From Pseudomonas sp. MM213 (GTDB lineage: Bacteria > Pseudomonadota > Gammaproteobacteria > Pseudomonadales > Pseudomonadaceae), in NCBI RefSeq assembly GCF_020423045.1, contig NZ_CP081943.1:4402001-4466000 (forward strand): a DNA stretch of 64,000 nt. Direction: 5' to 3'. The notes under the pieces are model-generated. The model made no database searches and had not been told where the DNA came from. It saw nothing but the letters and a program-made list of their open reading frames with translations. The translations under genes and the position numbers were made by a program. Below, piece by piece: positions 36,273-47,148 of the stretch (the stretch's first letter is position 1; each line of letters begins with the position of its first letter).

Positions 36273-36428
36273 TTACTTGATTTTGCCTTCTTTGTAGATC
36301 ACGTGCTTGCGAACAACCGGATCAAATTTCTTGATCTCGATTTTGTCCGGAGTAGTGCGCTTGTTCTTGTCGGTAGTGTAGAAGTGACCAGTACCGGCGC
36401 TCGAAATCAAACGAATCAATTCACGCAT
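36273..36428 (-). CDS. rpmG: 50S ribosomal protein L33
   Basis: Short gene for a 51-residue protein reading [19 protein letters not shown]...[19 protein letters not shown], the standard L33 sequence of the type lacking the CxxC zinc pairs. It follows rpmB by 11 bases on the minus strand with GGGAGC ahead of its ATG. It is a structural component of the large subunit near the E site. Promoter lies upstream of rpmB and the terminator follows directly. Confidence 0.97.
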   Translation of the reverse strand: MRELIRLISSAGTGHFYTTDKNKRTTPDKIEIKKFDPVVRKHVIYKEGKIK

Positions 36429-36439
36429 GATTAGCTCCC

Positions 36440-36673
36440 TTAGATCTTGCCAGCGGCGCGGATTTCGGCCAGCACGACAGTGATGCCACGCTTGTCGATG
36501 ATACGCATGCCTTTGGCAGATACGCGCAGACGCACGAAACGTTTCTCTTCTTCAACCCAGAAGCGGTGATGCTGCAGGTTCGGCAGGAAACGACGACGGG
36601 TTTTGTTGTTTGCGTGGGAAATGTTATTCCCAGTCACCGGACCCTTACCGGTAACTTGACATACTCTCGACAT
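36440..36673 (-). CDS. rpmB: 50S ribosomal protein L28
   Basis: Protein of 77 residues starting [17 protein letters not shown] and containing [15 protein letters not shown] and the C-terminal IRAAGKI, diagnostic of L28. GAGGG precedes its ATG by about eight bases. It is the first gene of the rpmB-rpmG operon. A TATAAA/TTGTTG promoter with a 17-base spacer lies about 150 bp upstream, giving a leader of about 140 bases. Confidence 0.98.
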   Translation of the reverse strand: MSRVCQVTGKGPVTGNNISHANNKTRRRFLPNLQHHRFWVEEEKRFVRLRVSAKGMRIIDKRGITVVLAEIRAAGKI

Positions 36674-36821
36674 GCCTCAGCCCTCTAAAACCACATGCCC
36701 AACCCGGCATGGGTTGGCCGCTTAATCTCTCAGTCATTTGGCGCCAGGCGCCGCGTTTCTTTAGAGGTCTTACCGGCTACACCTACAGTGAAGGAACCGG
36801 GCCCCTAGAAAAGAGCGCTGC

Positions 36822-36850
36822 TTTATACCAGAAAGACTGAGGTGCAACAA
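36822..36850 (-). promoter_or_regulatory. sigma-70-type promoter of rpmBG
   Basis: On the minus strand, TTGTTG (36850-36845) and TATAAA (36827-36822) are separated by exactly 17 bases. Of the 446-bp gap 36674-37119, the rest holds a leader to rpmB and, near 37011-37033, a short hairpin TCCCCTT / AAGGGGA ahead of the peptide-binding protein gene; nothing else was recognised. Confidence 0.5.
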
Positions 36851-37119
36851 CATTCCGTGCGCACCGACTTGATAAAAACCCCATTTTTCAGGCTGCGAGC
36901 GCCTTGGGTAAAGGCTATCGTCGATAAAGACCGCTCGTCGCAGAAAATCGGCCAACCGGCCAATCCAGGGGTTTTCTCGGCCGGCATTCACCGAAAACGA
37001 TCGCACATAGTCCCCTTAAAATGAAAAAGGGGATAGTCATTTACAAAAGAGCCCTCTAGGGTAAGCCTTTTCCAGACTGCACTTGCAGATGGGCCTTCGA
37101 TCTGTAAAGGAATCCGACC

Positions 37120-38706
37120 ATGCGCCTCGCTGCCCTACCGCTGTTGCTCGCCCCGCTTCTACTGAGCCCGCTGGCCCACGCCGCCGCCCTGAGTGTCTGC
37201 ACCGAGGCCAGCCCGGAAGGGTTCGACGTGGTGCAATACAACTCGCTGACCACCACCAACGCTTCGGCCGACGTGCTGATGAACCGTCTGGTGGACTTCG
37301 ATACCGCCAGCGGCAAAGTGGTCGCAGGCCTCGCGGACAGCTGGGAAGTCAGCCCGGATGGCCTGACCTACGTGTTCAAGTTGCACCCGCAGGTGAAATT
37401 CCACCGCACCGAATACTTCAGCCCGACCCGCGAACTGACCGCCGAAGACGTGAAATTCAGCTTCGAGCGCATGCTCGACCCGGCAAATCCGTGGCACAAA
37501 GTGGCGCAGAGCGGCTTCCCGCACGCGCAATCGATGCAATTGCCGGCGCTGATCAAGAAGATCGACGCGCTGGACCCACTGACCGTGCGCTTCACCCTCG
37601 ATCATCCGGAATCGACGTTCCTGCCGACCCTGAGCATGGGCTTCGCCTCGATCTACTCCGCCGAATACGCCGACCAGCTGCTGAAAGCCGGCACCCCGGA
37701 GAAGCTCAACAGCCAGCCGATCGGTAGCGGCCCGTTCGTGTTCACGCGTTTTCAGAAGGACGCCACGATCCGCTACAAAGCCAACCCGGATTACTTCCGT
37801 GGCAAGCCTTCGGTGGACCCGCTGATCTTCGCCATCACCCCAGACGCCAACGTGCGATTGCAGAAACTGCGTCGTAACGAGTGCCAGATCGCCCTCTCGC
37901 CGAAACCGCTGGACGTACAAGCCGCGCTGAAAGAGCCGACACTGAAAGTCGAAAAGACTGATGCGTTCATGACCGCGTTCGTTGCCATCAACAGCCAGCA
38001 TCCGCCACTGGACAAGCCTGAAGTGCGCCAGGCGATCAACCTCGCGTTCGACAAGGCCAACTACGTCAAAGCCGTGTTCGAAGACACCGCCGAAGCCGCC
38101 AACGGCCCGTATCCGCCAAATACCTGGAGCTATGCCAAAGGCTTGCCGGGCTACGCGCATGACGTTGAAAAAGCCAAGGCATTGATGGCCAAGGCCGGCC
38201 TGAAAGACGGTTTCCAGACGACGATCTGGACCCGCCCGTCCGGAAGCCTGCTGAACCCCAATCCAAGCCTCGGCGCGCAACTGCTCCAGTCGGACCTGGC
38301 GGAAATCGGCATTCAGGCCGAGATTCGCGTGATCGAATGGGGCGAAGTGATCCGCCGCGCCAAGGCTGGCGAGCATGACTTGCTGTTCATGGGCTGGGCT
38401 GGCGACAACGGTGACCCGGATAACTTCCTGACGCCGCAGTTCTCCTGCGCGGCGGTCAAGTCCGGCACCAACTTCGCCCGCTACTGCAACCAGGACCTGG
38501 ACAAGCTGATCAGTGCCGGCAAGACCACCTCCGAGCAAGGTGTACGCACCAAGCTGTATGAACAGGCCCAGGCGCAGATCCAGCAGCAGGCGCTGTGGCT
38601 GCCGCTGGCGCACCCGACGGCTTTCGCGCTGATGCGCAAGGAAGTAGACGGGTACTCGGTCAGCCCCTTCGGCCGCCAGGACTACTCCAAGGTCAACTTT
38701 AAGTAA
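37120..38706 (+). CDS. dipeptide-type ABC transporter substrate-binding protein (DppA-like)
   Basis: Periplasmic protein of 528 residues with a signal peptide ending at SPLAHA and an SBP_bac_5 fold (LVYCTEAS-like start LSVCTEASPEGFDVVQYNSL; GLADSWEVSPDGLTYVFKLH; DFLFMGW-like DLLFMGWAGDNGDPDNFL). It binds di- or oligopeptides for an ABC importer. The permease and ATPase genes are not adjacent, as is often the case for the extra Dpp-type binding proteins in Pseudomonas. AAAGGAAT precedes the ATG. Confidence 0.92.
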   Translation: MRLAALPLLLAPLLLSPLAHAAALSVCTEASPEGFDVVQYNSLTTTNASADVLMNRLVDFDTASGKVVAGLADSWEVSPDGLTYVFKLHPQVKFHRTEYFSPTRELTAEDVKFSFERMLDPANPWHKVAQSGFPHAQSMQLPALIKKIDALDPLTVRFTLDHPESTFLPTLSMGFASIYSAEYADQLLKAGTPEKLNSQPIGSGPFVFTRFQKDATIRYKANPDYFRGKPSVDPLIFAITPDANVRLQKLRRNECQIALSPKPLDVQAALKEPTLKVEKTDAFMTAFVAINSQHPPLDKPEVRQAINLAFDKANYVKAVFEDTAEAANGPYPPNTWSYAKGLPGYAHDVEKAKALMAKAGLKDGFQTTIWTRPSGSLLNPNPSLGAQLLQSDLAEIGIQAEIRVIEWGEVIRRAKAGEHDLLFMGWAGDNGDPDNFLTPQFSCAAVKSGTNFARYCNQDLDKLISAGKTTSEQGVRTKLYEQAQAQIQQQALWLPLAHPTAFALMRKEVDGYSVSPFGRQDYSKVNFK

Positions 38707-38725
38707 TCAGCATCGCCACAAAACC

Positions 38726-38816
38726 CTGTGGGAGCGGGCTTGCTCGCGAAGACGGCGTGTCAGGCAACATTGATTGCGACTGACACTCCGCCTTCGCGAG
38801 CAAGCCCGCTCCCACA
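38726..38816. repeat. REPIN (paired REP), AGCGGGC variant
   Basis: Arms CTGTGGGAGCGGGCTTGCTC and GAGCAAGCCCGCTCCCACA. Both arms carry the GGGCTTGC core. Between the peptide-binding protein gene and convergent radC. Confidence 0.92.
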
Positions 38817-38837
38817 TTTGGTTACGTATCCGCCCTC

Positions 38838-39512
38838 CTACATCCACCCATACTCCGCCATCGACAGCGGATCACCGTCGCCGATGATGAAATGGTCGAG
38901 TATCCGCACATCGATCAAGTCCAGCGCCTCTTGCAGGCGCTTGGTCAGCTTTCGGTCGGCATGACTAGGGTCGGGATTGCCTGAGGGATGGTTGTGGCAA
39001 AGGATCAAAGCTGCGGCGTTGTGAGCCAAAGCGCGCTTGACCACCTGACGCGGATAAACGCTGGTGCAGTCGATAGAGCCGCGAAACAGTGATTCAAACG
39101 CCAGTACTCGATGTTTCGAATCGAGGAACAGACAACCAAATACTTCATGAGGCTCATGTCGCAGCATCGACTTGAGGTAATCACGCACCATCAGCGGATT
39201 CTCCAACACGGAGCTGTGGCGCAAGCGCTCAGCCAGATGCCGACGGGCCATTTCCAACACTGCCTGCAACTGCGCAAACTTTGCCGGCCCGAGCCCCAAC
39301 TGTCCGCTGAATGCCTTTAGATCGGCCTCCAGCAAGGCGCGCAGGCTGCCAAATTGACTCAACAAGTGTCGCGCCAGATCCACCGCGCTTTTACCCGACA
39401 CGCCGGTCCGTAAAAAAATCGCCAACAGCTCAGCGTCCGAAAGGCTCGCCGAACCCAACTCCAGTAACCTCTCCCGCGGCCGCTCGGCCACCGGCCAATC
39501 GCGAATACTCAT
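38838..39512 (-). CDS. radC: RadC-family JAMM/MPN+ protein
   Basis: Protein of 224 residues with an N-terminal helix-hairpin-helix-like region and a C-terminal JAMM domain bearing the metal-site motif [14 protein letters not shown] and an upstream glutamate region. The ATG follows GGGAGG. RadC was named for a repair phenotype later assigned to recG; actual function is unclear. Divergent from coaBC, the usual Pseudomonas layout. Confidence 0.94.
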   Translation of the reverse strand: MSIRDWPVAERPRERLLELGSASLSDAELLAIFLRTGVSGKSAVDLARHLLSQFGSLRALLEADLKAFSGQLGLGPAKFAQLQAVLEMARRHLAERLRHSSVLENPLMVRDYLKSMLRHEPHEVFGCLFLDSKHRVLAFESLFRGSIDCTSVYPRQVVKRALAHNAAALILCHNHPSGNPDPSHADRKLTKRLQEALDLIDVRILDHFIIGDGDPLSMAEYGWM

Positions 39513-39647
39513 AGCACCTCCCTGTCTGTGGGCGCCGCTGTTCCGTAGCGGTCGCTGTGATATCGTAGCCCATCTTTTTTGTGGGCGATTTCACTCCTGG
39601 GGAGGGGGTATCGCTACGCAGTCATCAACGAAATGAAAGGCAGACCT

Positions 39648-40856
39648 ATGCAGCGGCTGTATCGGAAACGCATCGTTCTGGGCGTCGGCGGCGGTATTGC
39701 TGCCTACAAGAGCGCCGATCTGGTTCGCCGCCTGATCGATCAGGGCGCCGAAGTGCGCGTGGTCATGACCCGTGGCGGCGCTGAGTTCATCACTCCGCTG
39801 ACCATGCAGGCCCTGTCCGGGCATCCGGTCCACCTGGACCTGCTGGACCCGGCGGCCGAAGCGGCGATGGGCCACATCGAACTCGCCAAGTGGGCCGACA
39901 TGGTGCTGATCGCTCCGGCGACCGCGGACCTGATCGCCCGTCTGGCCCAAGGCATCGCCGACGACCTGCTGACCACGCTGGTGCTGGCCACCGACGCTGT
40001 GGTCGCCGTCGCCCCGGCGATGAACCAGGCCATGTGGCGCGACCCGGCGACCCAGGCCAACCTGCAAACCCTCGAAAGCCGCAGCATCAAGGCCTTCGGC
40101 CCGGCCTCGGGCAGCCAGGCCTGTGGTGACGTTGGCCTGGGCCGCATGCTCGAAGCCGTCGAACTCGCCCAGTGCGCGGCAGACTGCTTCCAGCGCCAGG
40201 CGCTGACCGGCAAACACGTGCTGATCACCGCCGGCCCGACCCAGGAAAACATCGACCCGGTGCGCTACATCACCAACCACAGCTCCGGGAAAATGGGCTT
40301 TGCCCTGGCCGAAGCCGCCGTTGAAGCAGGCGCCCGCGTGACCCTGATCACCGGCCCGGTGCACCTGCCGACGCCGGATCGCGTCACCCGCATCGACGTG
40401 GTCAGCGCTCGCGACATGCTCGCCGCCTGTGAAGCCGCGATCCCTTGCGACCTGTTCATCGCCTCGGCAGCAGTCGCGGACTACCGCCCCGAAGTCGTCG
40501 CCCCACAGAAACTCAAGAAAGACCCTACGAACGGCGACGGCTTGCTACTACAAATGGTCCGCAACCCAGACATTCTGGCCACCATCGCCACGCGCCCCGA
40601 CCGCCCATTCAGTGTCGGTTTCGCCGCTGAAACCGAACACCTGCTCGATTACGCTGCGCGCAAGTTGAAAGACAAGAACCTCGATTTGATCGTCGCCAAC
40701 GACGTCGCCAACCCGAGCATTGGCTTCAATAGCGAAGAAAACGCCTGCAGCGTGATCGACCGTGAGCTCCACGCCACACTTTTCGCCCAGACCAGCAAGA
40801 GCAAGATTGCTCGCCAGCTGATCACTTTTATCGCCGAACGTCTGAACCAGGTTTAA
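39648..40856 (+). CDS. coaBC: bifunctional phosphopantothenoylcysteine decarboxylase/synthetase
   Basis: Protein of 402 residues. The N-terminal FMN-dependent decarboxylase half (CoaC) has [18 protein letters not shown] and the catalytic APAMNQAMW; the C-terminal synthetase half (CoaB) begins near residue 190 with [20 protein letters not shown] and holds [12 protein letters not shown]. It makes 4'-phosphopantetheine for CoA. Start at MQRLYRKR because GAAAGGCAG is well spaced and the length fits. dut follows after 5 bases, an operon. Confidence 0.97.
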   Translation: MQRLYRKRIVLGVGGGIAAYKSADLVRRLIDQGAEVRVVMTRGGAEFITPLTMQALSGHPVHLDLLDPAAEAAMGHIELAKWADMVLIAPATADLIARLAQGIADDLLTTLVLATDAVVAVAPAMNQAMWRDPATQANLQTLESRSIKAFGPASGSQACGDVGLGRMLEAVELAQCAADCFQRQALTGKHVLITAGPTQENIDPVRYITNHSSGKMGFALAEAAVEAGARVTLITGPVHLPTPDRVTRIDVVSARDMLAACEAAIPCDLFIASAAVADYRPEVVAPQKLKKDPTNGDGLLLQMVRNPDILATIATRPDRPFSVGFAAETEHLLDYAARKLKDKNLDLIVANDVANPSIGFNSEENACSVIDRELHATLFAQTSKSKIARQLITFIAERLNQV

Positions 40857-40861
40857 TTTAC

Positions 40862-41317
40862 ATGCACGCTTTGCAAGCCAAGATCCTCGACCCACGCATC
40901 GGTACTGAATTCCCGCTGCCGCAATACGCCACCCCAGGCTCCGCCGGCCTCGACCTGCGCGCCATGCTGGAAAAAGACATCGTCATCAAACCGGGTGAAA
41001 CCGTGCTGATCCCGACCGGCCTGTCCGTCTACATTGGCGATCCTGGCCTGGCGGCGCTGATTCTGCCGCGCTCCGGCCTGGGCCATAAGCACGGCATCGT
41101 GCTGGGCAACCTGGTCGGCCTGATCGACTCCGATTACCAGGGTCCGTTGATGGTTTCGTGCTGGAACCGCGGCCAGACCGATTTCAACATGGTGGTTGGC
41201 GAGCGTTTGGCCCAGCTGGTTCTGGTGCCGGTGGTTCAAGCGCACTTCGAGATGGTCGAAGAGTTCGTTGAAACCGAGCGCGGTGCGGGCGGTTTCGGGC
41301 ATTCCGGCAAGCATTGA
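40862..41317 (+). CDS. dut: dUTP diphosphatase
   Basis: Trimeric dUTPase of 151 residues with the five conserved motifs, including [31 protein letters not shown] and the C-terminal [10 protein letters not shown]. It hydrolyses dUTP to dUMP, supplying thymidylate synthesis and keeping uracil from DNA. Co-transcribed with coaBC. A 262-bp gap follows before algC. Confidence 0.98.
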   Translation: MHALQAKILDPRIGTEFPLPQYATPGSAGLDLRAMLEKDIVIKPGETVLIPTGLSVYIGDPGLAALILPRSGLGHKHGIVLGNLVGLIDSDYQGPLMVSCWNRGQTDFNMVVGERLAQLVLVPVVQAHFEMVEEFVETERGAGGFGHSGKH

Positions 41318-41579
41318 TTTCTGGTTTTCAGGCTGGGCGCCCTGCCCGGCCTGAAGGGTGCTCTGCATTTTCAGAATGAAAATTGCATAGCCGTCATCTG
41401 GAAGGTTTAACACTGGAAAACAAGGCATTGGCTGGCCAAATCCTGGTTGGCGTTGGTGGCATGGCCTTTTCGCACCACGAACTCTCTGCGAAAAACGCCG
41501 TCATACCCTTCAGTTCGAGCCCGCCGAAGCGTTCTTCGCGCGCAGGTCCAGCCACTTTCGAGATGGAGCATTCCCACAG

Positions 41580-42977
41580 ATGAGCAACCCAGCCCAAGTC
41601 GCACCCAAGTTCCCCGACAGCATTTTCCGCGCGTACGACATTCGCGGCACCGTCCCGGAATTCTTGAACGCTGAAACCGCTTACTGGCTCGGTCGCGCCA
41701 TTGGCGCCCAAAGCCTGGCCCAGGACGAACCGAACGTCTCCGTTGGCCGCGACGGTCGCCTATCCGGCCCGGAACTGGTCGAGCAGCTGATCAAAGGCCT
41801 GGCCGAGGCCGGTTGCCACGTCAGCGACGTCGGCCTGGTGCCAACCCCGGCGCTGTACTACGCCGCCAACGTATTGGCCGGCAAATCGGGCGTGATGCTG
41901 ACCGGCAGCCACAACCCGTCGAACTACAACGGCTTCAAGATCGTCATCGCTGGTGACACCTTGGCCAACGAACAGATCCAGGCCCTGCACGACCGCCTCA
42001 AGACCAACAACCTGAGCAGCGGCAAGGGCAGCATCACCAAGGTCGAGATCCTCGACCGCTACAACACCGAAATCGTCCAGGACATCAAACTGTCCCGCCG
42101 CCTCAAAGTCGTGGTCGACTGCGGCAACGGCGCGGCCGGCGTGATCGCCCCGCAATTGATCGAAGCGCTGAACTGCGAAGTCATCCCGCTGTTCTGCGAA
42201 GTCGACGGCAACTTCCCGAACCATCACCCGGACCCGGGCAAGCCTGAAAACCTTGTCGACCTGATCGCCAAGGTCAAGGCAACCAACGCCGACATCGGCC
42301 TGGCCTTCGACGGCGATGGCGACCGCGTTGGCGTAGTGACCAACACCGGCAGCATCGTCTACCCGGACCGCCTGCTGATGCTGTTCGCCCGCGACGTTGT
42401 GGCGCGCAATCCGGACGCGGAAATCATCTTCGACGTCAAATGCACCCGTCGCCTGACGCCGCTGATCAAGGAATACGGCGGTCGTCCGCTAATGTGGAAG
42501 ACCGGTCATTCGTTGATCAAAAAGAAAATGAAACAAACCGGCGCCCTGCTGGCCGGCGAAATGAGTGGGCACATTTTCTTCAAGGAACGCTGGTTCGGTT
42601 TCGACGATGGCATTTACAGCGCCGCACGGCTGCTGGAAATCCTCAGCAAGGAAAAATCCACCGCGGAAGAGCTGTTTGCGACCTTCCCGAATGATATTTC
42701 TACGCCGGAAATCAATATCCATGTGACCGAAGAGAGCAAATTCAGCATCATTGATGCATTGCACGACGCGAAGTGGGGCGAAGGCGCCGACCTGACCACC
42801 ATCGACGGCGTGCGAGTCGACTATGCCAAAGGCTGGGGCCTGGTGCGCGCGTCCAACACCACACCGGTGCTGGTGCTGCGCTTCGAGGCCGATGACGAGG
42901 CTGAATTGCAACGCATCAAGGACGTTTTCAAAGTCCAGTTGAAGCGTGTTGCACCTGATCTCCAACTACCGTTCTGA
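41580..42977 (+). CDS. algC: phosphomannomutase/phosphoglucomutase
   Basis: Protein of 465 residues in the alpha-D-phosphohexomutase superfamily. The phosphoserine loop is MLTGSHNPSNYNGFK, the metal site is FDGDGDRVG, and the sugar-binding loop GEMSGH. It interconverts mannose-6-P/mannose-1-P and glucose-6-P/glucose-1-P for alginate, LPS and other exopolysaccharides. The preceding 262 bp contain no recognised gene; GGAG about 12 bases ahead of the ATG fits translation start. argB follows 17 bp later. Confidence 0.97.
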   Translation: MSNPAQVAPKFPDSIFRAYDIRGTVPEFLNAETAYWLGRAIGAQSLAQDEPNVSVGRDGRLSGPELVEQLIKGLAEAGCHVSDVGLVPTPALYYAANVLAGKSGVMLTGSHNPSNYNGFKIVIAGDTLANEQIQALHDRLKTNNLSSGKGSITKVEILDRYNTEIVQDIKLSRRLKVVVDCGNGAAGVIAPQLIEALNCEVIPLFCEVDGNFPNHHPDPGKPENLVDLIAKVKATNADIGLAFDGDGDRVGVVTNTGSIVYPDRLLMLFARDVVARNPDAEIIFDVKCTRRLTPLIKEYGGRPLMWKTGHSLIKKKMKQTGALLAGEMSGHIFFKERWFGFDDGIYSAARLLEILSKEKSTAEELFATFPNDISTPEINIHVTEESKFSIIDALHDAKWGEGADLTTIDGVRVDYAKGWGLVRASNTTPVLVLRFEADDEAELQRIKDVFKVQLKRVAPDLQLPF

Positions 42978-42994
42978 TTCACCCGGAGCCCTGA

Positions 42995-43900
<906 letters not shown>

Positions 43901-43916
43901 GCGATAGCGCATACAA

Positions 43917-43958
43917 AAAGACCCCGCTCAGCCTGGCTGAGCGGGGTCTTTTTTTTGC
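43917..43958 (+). terminator. rho-independent terminator of argB
   Basis: Thirteen-pair stem AGACCCCGCTCAG / CTGAGCGGGGTCT with a CCTGG loop followed by a run of eight or more T, just past the argB stop. Confidence 0.96.
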
Positions 43959-43970
43959 CTGCGCGATCCC

Positions 43971-44063
43971 TTGTAGGAGCGAGGCTTGCCCGCGAAGGGG
44001 TCGTCACATTCAACAGGGATGTGACTGCGAGACCGCCTTCGCGGGCAAGCCTCGCTCCTACAA
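43971..44063. repeat. REPIN (paired REP)
   Basis: Arms TTGTAGGAGCGAGGCTTGCC and GGCAAGCCTCGCTCCTACAA; both ends share the unusual TTGTAG/CTACAA flank. Between argB and the convergent pyrE gene. Confidence 0.92.
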
Positions 44064-44071
44064 TGTCGGCG

Positions 44072-44716
44072 TCAGACGCCGAATTGGGCGCGGTAGGCTT
44101 CTACGGCTGGCAGGTGCTGCTTGAGCTGTGGATCGTCGGCCAGGAATTCCAGCACCTGATTCAGCGAAACAATGCTGATCACCGGAATGCCGAAATCACG
44201 CTCCACTTCCTGGATCGCCGACAACTCGCCGTTGCCACGCTCCTGGCGGTTCAGGGCGATGAGCACGCCCGCCGCCTTGGCGCCGTCCTGGGAAGCGATG
44301 ATCTGCATCACTTCGCGGATCGCGGTGCCGGCGGTGATCACGTCGTCGATGATCAGCACATCGCCGGTCAATGGCGCGCCGACCAGGCTGCCGCCTTCGC
44401 CGTGGGCCTTGGCCTCTTTGCGGTTGAAGCACCATGGCAAATCACGGTCGTGATGTTCAGCCAGGGCCACTGCGGTGGTCGCCGCCAAAGGGATGCCTTT
44501 GTAGGCAGGGCCAAACAATACGTCGAAGGGAATGCCGCTCTCGACGATGGCCGCCGCGTAGAAACGACCCAGCTGCGCCAGGGCCGAACCCGAGTTGAAC
44601 AGGCCGGCATTGAAGAAGTATGGACTGGTACGCCCGGACTTCAGGGTGAACTCACCGAAGCGCAAAACGCCGCGATCGATGGCAAAACGAATGAAATCGC
44701 GCTGATACGCTTGCAT
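44072..44716 (-). CDS. pyrE: orotate phosphoribosyltransferase
   Basis: Protein of 214 residues starting [18 protein letters not shown]. It carries the PRPP loop [16 protein letters not shown] and [15 protein letters not shown] near the N-terminus. It joins orotate and PRPP to form OMP in pyrimidine synthesis. Divergent from crc across 82 bp holding the palindrome GTGTAT-C-ATACAC. An ATG seven codons upstream lacks a ribosome site. Confidence 0.97.
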   Translation of the reverse strand: MQAYQRDFIRFAIDRGVLRFGEFTLKSGRTSPYFFNAGLFNSGSALAQLGRFYAAAIVESGIPFDVLFGPAYKGIPLAATTAVALAEHHDRDLPWCFNRKEAKAHGEGGSLVGAPLTGDVLIIDDVITAGTAIREVMQIIASQDGAKAAGVLIALNRQERGNGELSAIQEVERDFGIPVISIVSLNQVLEFLADDPQLKQHLPAVEAYRAQFGV

Positions 44717-44762
44717 GAAAAAAACCCCAAATACCACGGATTTAGCTAATTAGGTTGACGCC

Positions 44763-44775
44763 GTGTATCATACAC
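44763..44775. promoter_or_regulatory. palindrome in the pyrE/crc divergent promoter
   Basis: Perfect 13-base palindrome GTGTATCATACAC midway between the two divergent starts. It contains TATCAT, which could serve as a -10 element for crc. The protein binding it, if any, is not known. Confidence 0.4.
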
Positions 44776-44798
44776 GCACGCGATTTTTGGGGCCATTT

Positions 44799-45578
44799 AT
44801 GCGGATCATCAGTGTGAACGTCAATGGTATTCAGGCTGCAGTGGAGCGAGGTTTGCTCAGTTGGCTGCAAGCACAGAATGCCGACGTCATCTGCCTGCAG
44901 GACACCCGCGCCTCCGCCTTTGAACTGGACGATCCAGCCTTCCAACTGGATGGCTACTTCCTTTATGCCTGCGAAGCCGAAGTTCCCGCCCAGGGTGGCG
45001 TGGCTTTGTATTCGCGGTTGCAGCCGAAGGCAGTCATCAGCGGTCTCGGTTTCGAGACGGCCGACCGCTACGGGCGCTACCTGCAAGCCGATTTCGACAA
45101 GGTCAGCATCGCGACCTTGCTGCTCCCTTCGGGGCAGAACGGCGATGAAGACTTGAACCAGAAGTTCAAGCTAATGGACGACTTCGCCCGTTATCTGGAT
45201 AAACAGCGACGCAAACGTCGCGAGTACATTTACTGTGGCTCGCTGTACGTGGCGCAACAGAAGCTGGATATCAAGAACTGGCGCGACAGCCAGCAATCCC
45301 CGGGCTTCCTGGCACCTGAGCGTGCCTGGATGGACGAGATTGTCGGCAACATGGGTTATGTCGATGCCCTGCGCGAAGTCAGCCGTGAAGGTGATCAGTA
45401 CAGCTGGTGGCCGGACAATGAGCAGGCTGAGATGCTCAACCTGGGCTGGCGCTTCGATTACCAGATACTGACGCCGGGCCTGCGCCGCTTTGTACGTAGC
45501 GCTCGCTTGCCACGTCAGCCACGGTTTTCGCAGCATGCACCACTGATCGTGGACTACGACTGGACGCTGACCATCTAG
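44799..45578 (+). CDS. crc: catabolite repression control protein Crc
   Basis: Protein of 259 residues, the exact Crc length, with an exonuclease/endonuclease/phosphatase fold: MRIISVNVNGIQAAVERG, NADVICLQDTRASAFELDD, and the C-terminal QPRFSQHAPLIVDYDW. Crc works with Hfq on A-rich mRNA motifs (AAnAAnAA) to block translation of catabolic genes; enzymic activity has not been demonstrated for Pseudomonas Crc. An in-frame ATG 36 bases upstream is not used. It lies between pyrE and DUF4870/rph, as in PAO1. Confidence 0.96.
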   Translation: MRIISVNVNGIQAAVERGLLSWLQAQNADVICLQDTRASAFELDDPAFQLDGYFLYACEAEVPAQGGVALYSRLQPKAVISGLGFETADRYGRYLQADFDKVSIATLLLPSGQNGDEDLNQKFKLMDDFARYLDKQRRKRREYIYCGSLYVAQQKLDIKNWRDSQQSPGFLAPERAWMDEIVGNMGYVDALREVSREGDQYSWWPDNEQAEMLNLGWRFDYQILTPGLRRFVRSARLPRQPRFSQHAPLIVDYDWTLTI

Positions 45579-45593
45579 ACGTCGTTACACAGA

Positions 45594-45629
45594 CACAAAA
45601 AAGCCGACAGCAGTGTCGGCTTTTTTGTG
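45594..45629. terminator. bidirectional terminator after crc
   Basis: Sixteen-pair perfect stem from CACAAAAAAGCCGACA to its complement with a GCAG loop, symmetrical A/T runs, 15 bases after the crc stop. Confidence 0.95.
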
Positions 45630-45641
45630 GGCGCCTCATTC

Positions 45642-45735
45642 TTGTAGGAGCGAGGCTTGCCCGCGAAAGCGATTTAACAGCCGACATTTATGCCGGATGT
45701 GACGGCCTCTTCGCGGGCAAGCCTCGCTCCTACAG
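45642..45735. repeat. REPIN (paired REP)
   Basis: Arms TTGTAGGAGCGAGGCTTGCC and GGCAAGCCTCGCTCCTACAG. Between the crc terminator and the DUF4870 gene. Confidence 0.92.
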
Positions 45736-45746
45736 GGCTGTGTCGC

Positions 45747-46115
45747 CTATTTGATCAACCGCCAAGTGAACGGATACCGATACGGCACCCCCTCATTGGC
45801 CTTCACGCCAGCAATGATCGTCAACACCAACGCACCGATCGCCAGCAACCCGAACAGGAAGAACCCAATGATCAACACCATCAGCAGGAAGCAGATGGCC
45901 GAAGCGATGGCGACGGTGATCTGAAAGTTCAGCGCCTCCTTGCCCTGCGCATCGACAAACGGGTCCATCTCGCGCTTCATCTGCCAGAGAATCAGCGGGC
46001 CGATCAGCGTGCCGAACGGAATCCAGATCCCCAGCAAGGCGGACAGGTGACAAAACATCGCCCATTGCCGAACTTCTTTGCTCGGGACGGGAAGCAGCTC
46101 TTGCTCGTCACTCAT
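45747..46115 (-). CDS. DUF4870 membrane protein
   Basis: Protein of 122 residues with three to four predicted transmembrane helices. The DUF4870 hallmarks are FCHLSALLGIWIPFGTLIGP and the VDAQGKEALNFQITVAIA motif. Function of the family is unknown. The ATG is preceded by AAGGAGG, so strong expression is likely. It is 29 bases after rph on the same strand and may be co-transcribed. Confidence 0.9.
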   Translation of the reverse strand: MSDEQELLPVPSKEVRQWAMFCHLSALLGIWIPFGTLIGPLILWQMKREMDPFVDAQGKEALNFQITVAIASAICFLLMVLIIGFFLFGLLAIGALVLTIIAGVKANEGVPYRYPFTWRLIK

Positions 46116-46144
46116 GTTGTCCTCCTTGTCTGGAATGGTTCCGG

Positions 46145-46867
46145 TCAGTCAGCCAGTGCAGCCTTTTGCAGTTCGAAGATTTCGGTCATGCCTTTCTTCG
46201 CCAGTTCAAGCATAGCGGTCAACTCTTCAGGCTGGAACGGCGCGCCTTCGGCAGTGCCCTGAACTTCGATGAAGCCGCCAGTGCTGGTCATCACCACGTT
46301 CAGGTCGGTCTCGGCAGCCGAGTCTTCCAGGTAGTCGAGGTCGAGCACAGGCTCGCCCTGGTACATGCCCACCGAAACGGCGGCGATCATTTGCTTGAGC
46401 GGGTCGCCGCCTTTCAGGCCGCCGCGCTTCTTGATCACTTTCAAGGCATCGACCAGCGCAACCATCGCGCCGGTGATGGACGCGGTGCGAGTGCCGCCGT
46501 CAGCCTGGATCACGTCGCAGTCGACGTACAGGGTGACGTCGCCCAGCTTGGACATGTCCAGCGAGGCGCGCAGCGAACGACCGATCAGACGCTGGATTTC
46601 CAGGGTGCGGCCGCCTTGCTTGCCGCGGCTCGCTTCACGCTGGTTACGCTCGCCGGTGGCGCGCGGCAGCATGCCGTATTCGGCGGTCAACCAGCCTTGG
46701 CCCTGACCTTTGAGGAAACGCGGCACGCCGTTTTCGACGCTGACGGTGCAGATGACTTTGGTATCACCGAATTCGACCAGTACGGATCCCTCGGCGTGTT
46801 TGGTGTAGTTGCGGGTAATGCGGATCGAGCGGAGCTGATCGGCAGCGCGACCACTTGGACGTTTCAT
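46145..46867 (-). CDS. rph: ribonuclease PH
   Basis: Protein of 240 residues starting [18 protein letters not shown]. Phosphorolytic 3'-5' exoribonuclease that trims tRNA 3' ends, with [23 protein letters not shown] motif ([19 protein letters not shown]), [17 protein letters not shown] and [17 protein letters not shown]. The ATG of MKRPSG is used; an upstream in-frame ATG would add 19 unrelated residues. Divergent from yicC across 281 bp. Confidence 0.97.
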   Translation of the reverse strand: MKRPSGRAADQLRSIRITRNYTKHAEGSVLVEFGDTKVICTVSVENGVPRFLKGQGQGWLTAEYGMLPRATGERNQREASRGKQGGRTLEIQRLIGRSLRASLDMSKLGDVTLYVDCDVIQADGGTRTASITGAMVALVDALKVIKKRGGLKGGDPLKQMIAAVSVGMYQGEPVLDLDYLEDSAAETDLNVVMTSTGGFIEVQGTAEGAPFQPEELTAMLELAKKGMTEIFELQKAALAD

Positions 46868-47148
46868 AGGGAATACCTGTACGGGGGACGGAAAACTGCC
46901 GAGCATTATAGAGCCGCGCGCCAATACTGGGCACTTCTAAAAAATCCGCCCGACGATTGAAGGCTCTGGCTTGAGCTTGGAACAGTGCTTTACCGACGGC
47001 CTGCAGCCCTTTGTCACACCGTGTGTTTGGGCGCATCCGCCCCACTGCGCTACAATCCTGCGCCTTTGCTGCCTGTCGGCTTTAATTCACAGATAGCGGG
47101 TCCGCGAAACCTTTGGTAACGCATCGACCTGCATTGCGAGGTACCTCC

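Noticed and set aside
41318..41579. possible N-terminal extension of algC or a small gene between dut and algC
   Set aside because: Open frames here are short, and no frame joins algC with a convincing start; the 465-residue enzyme is complete as it is.
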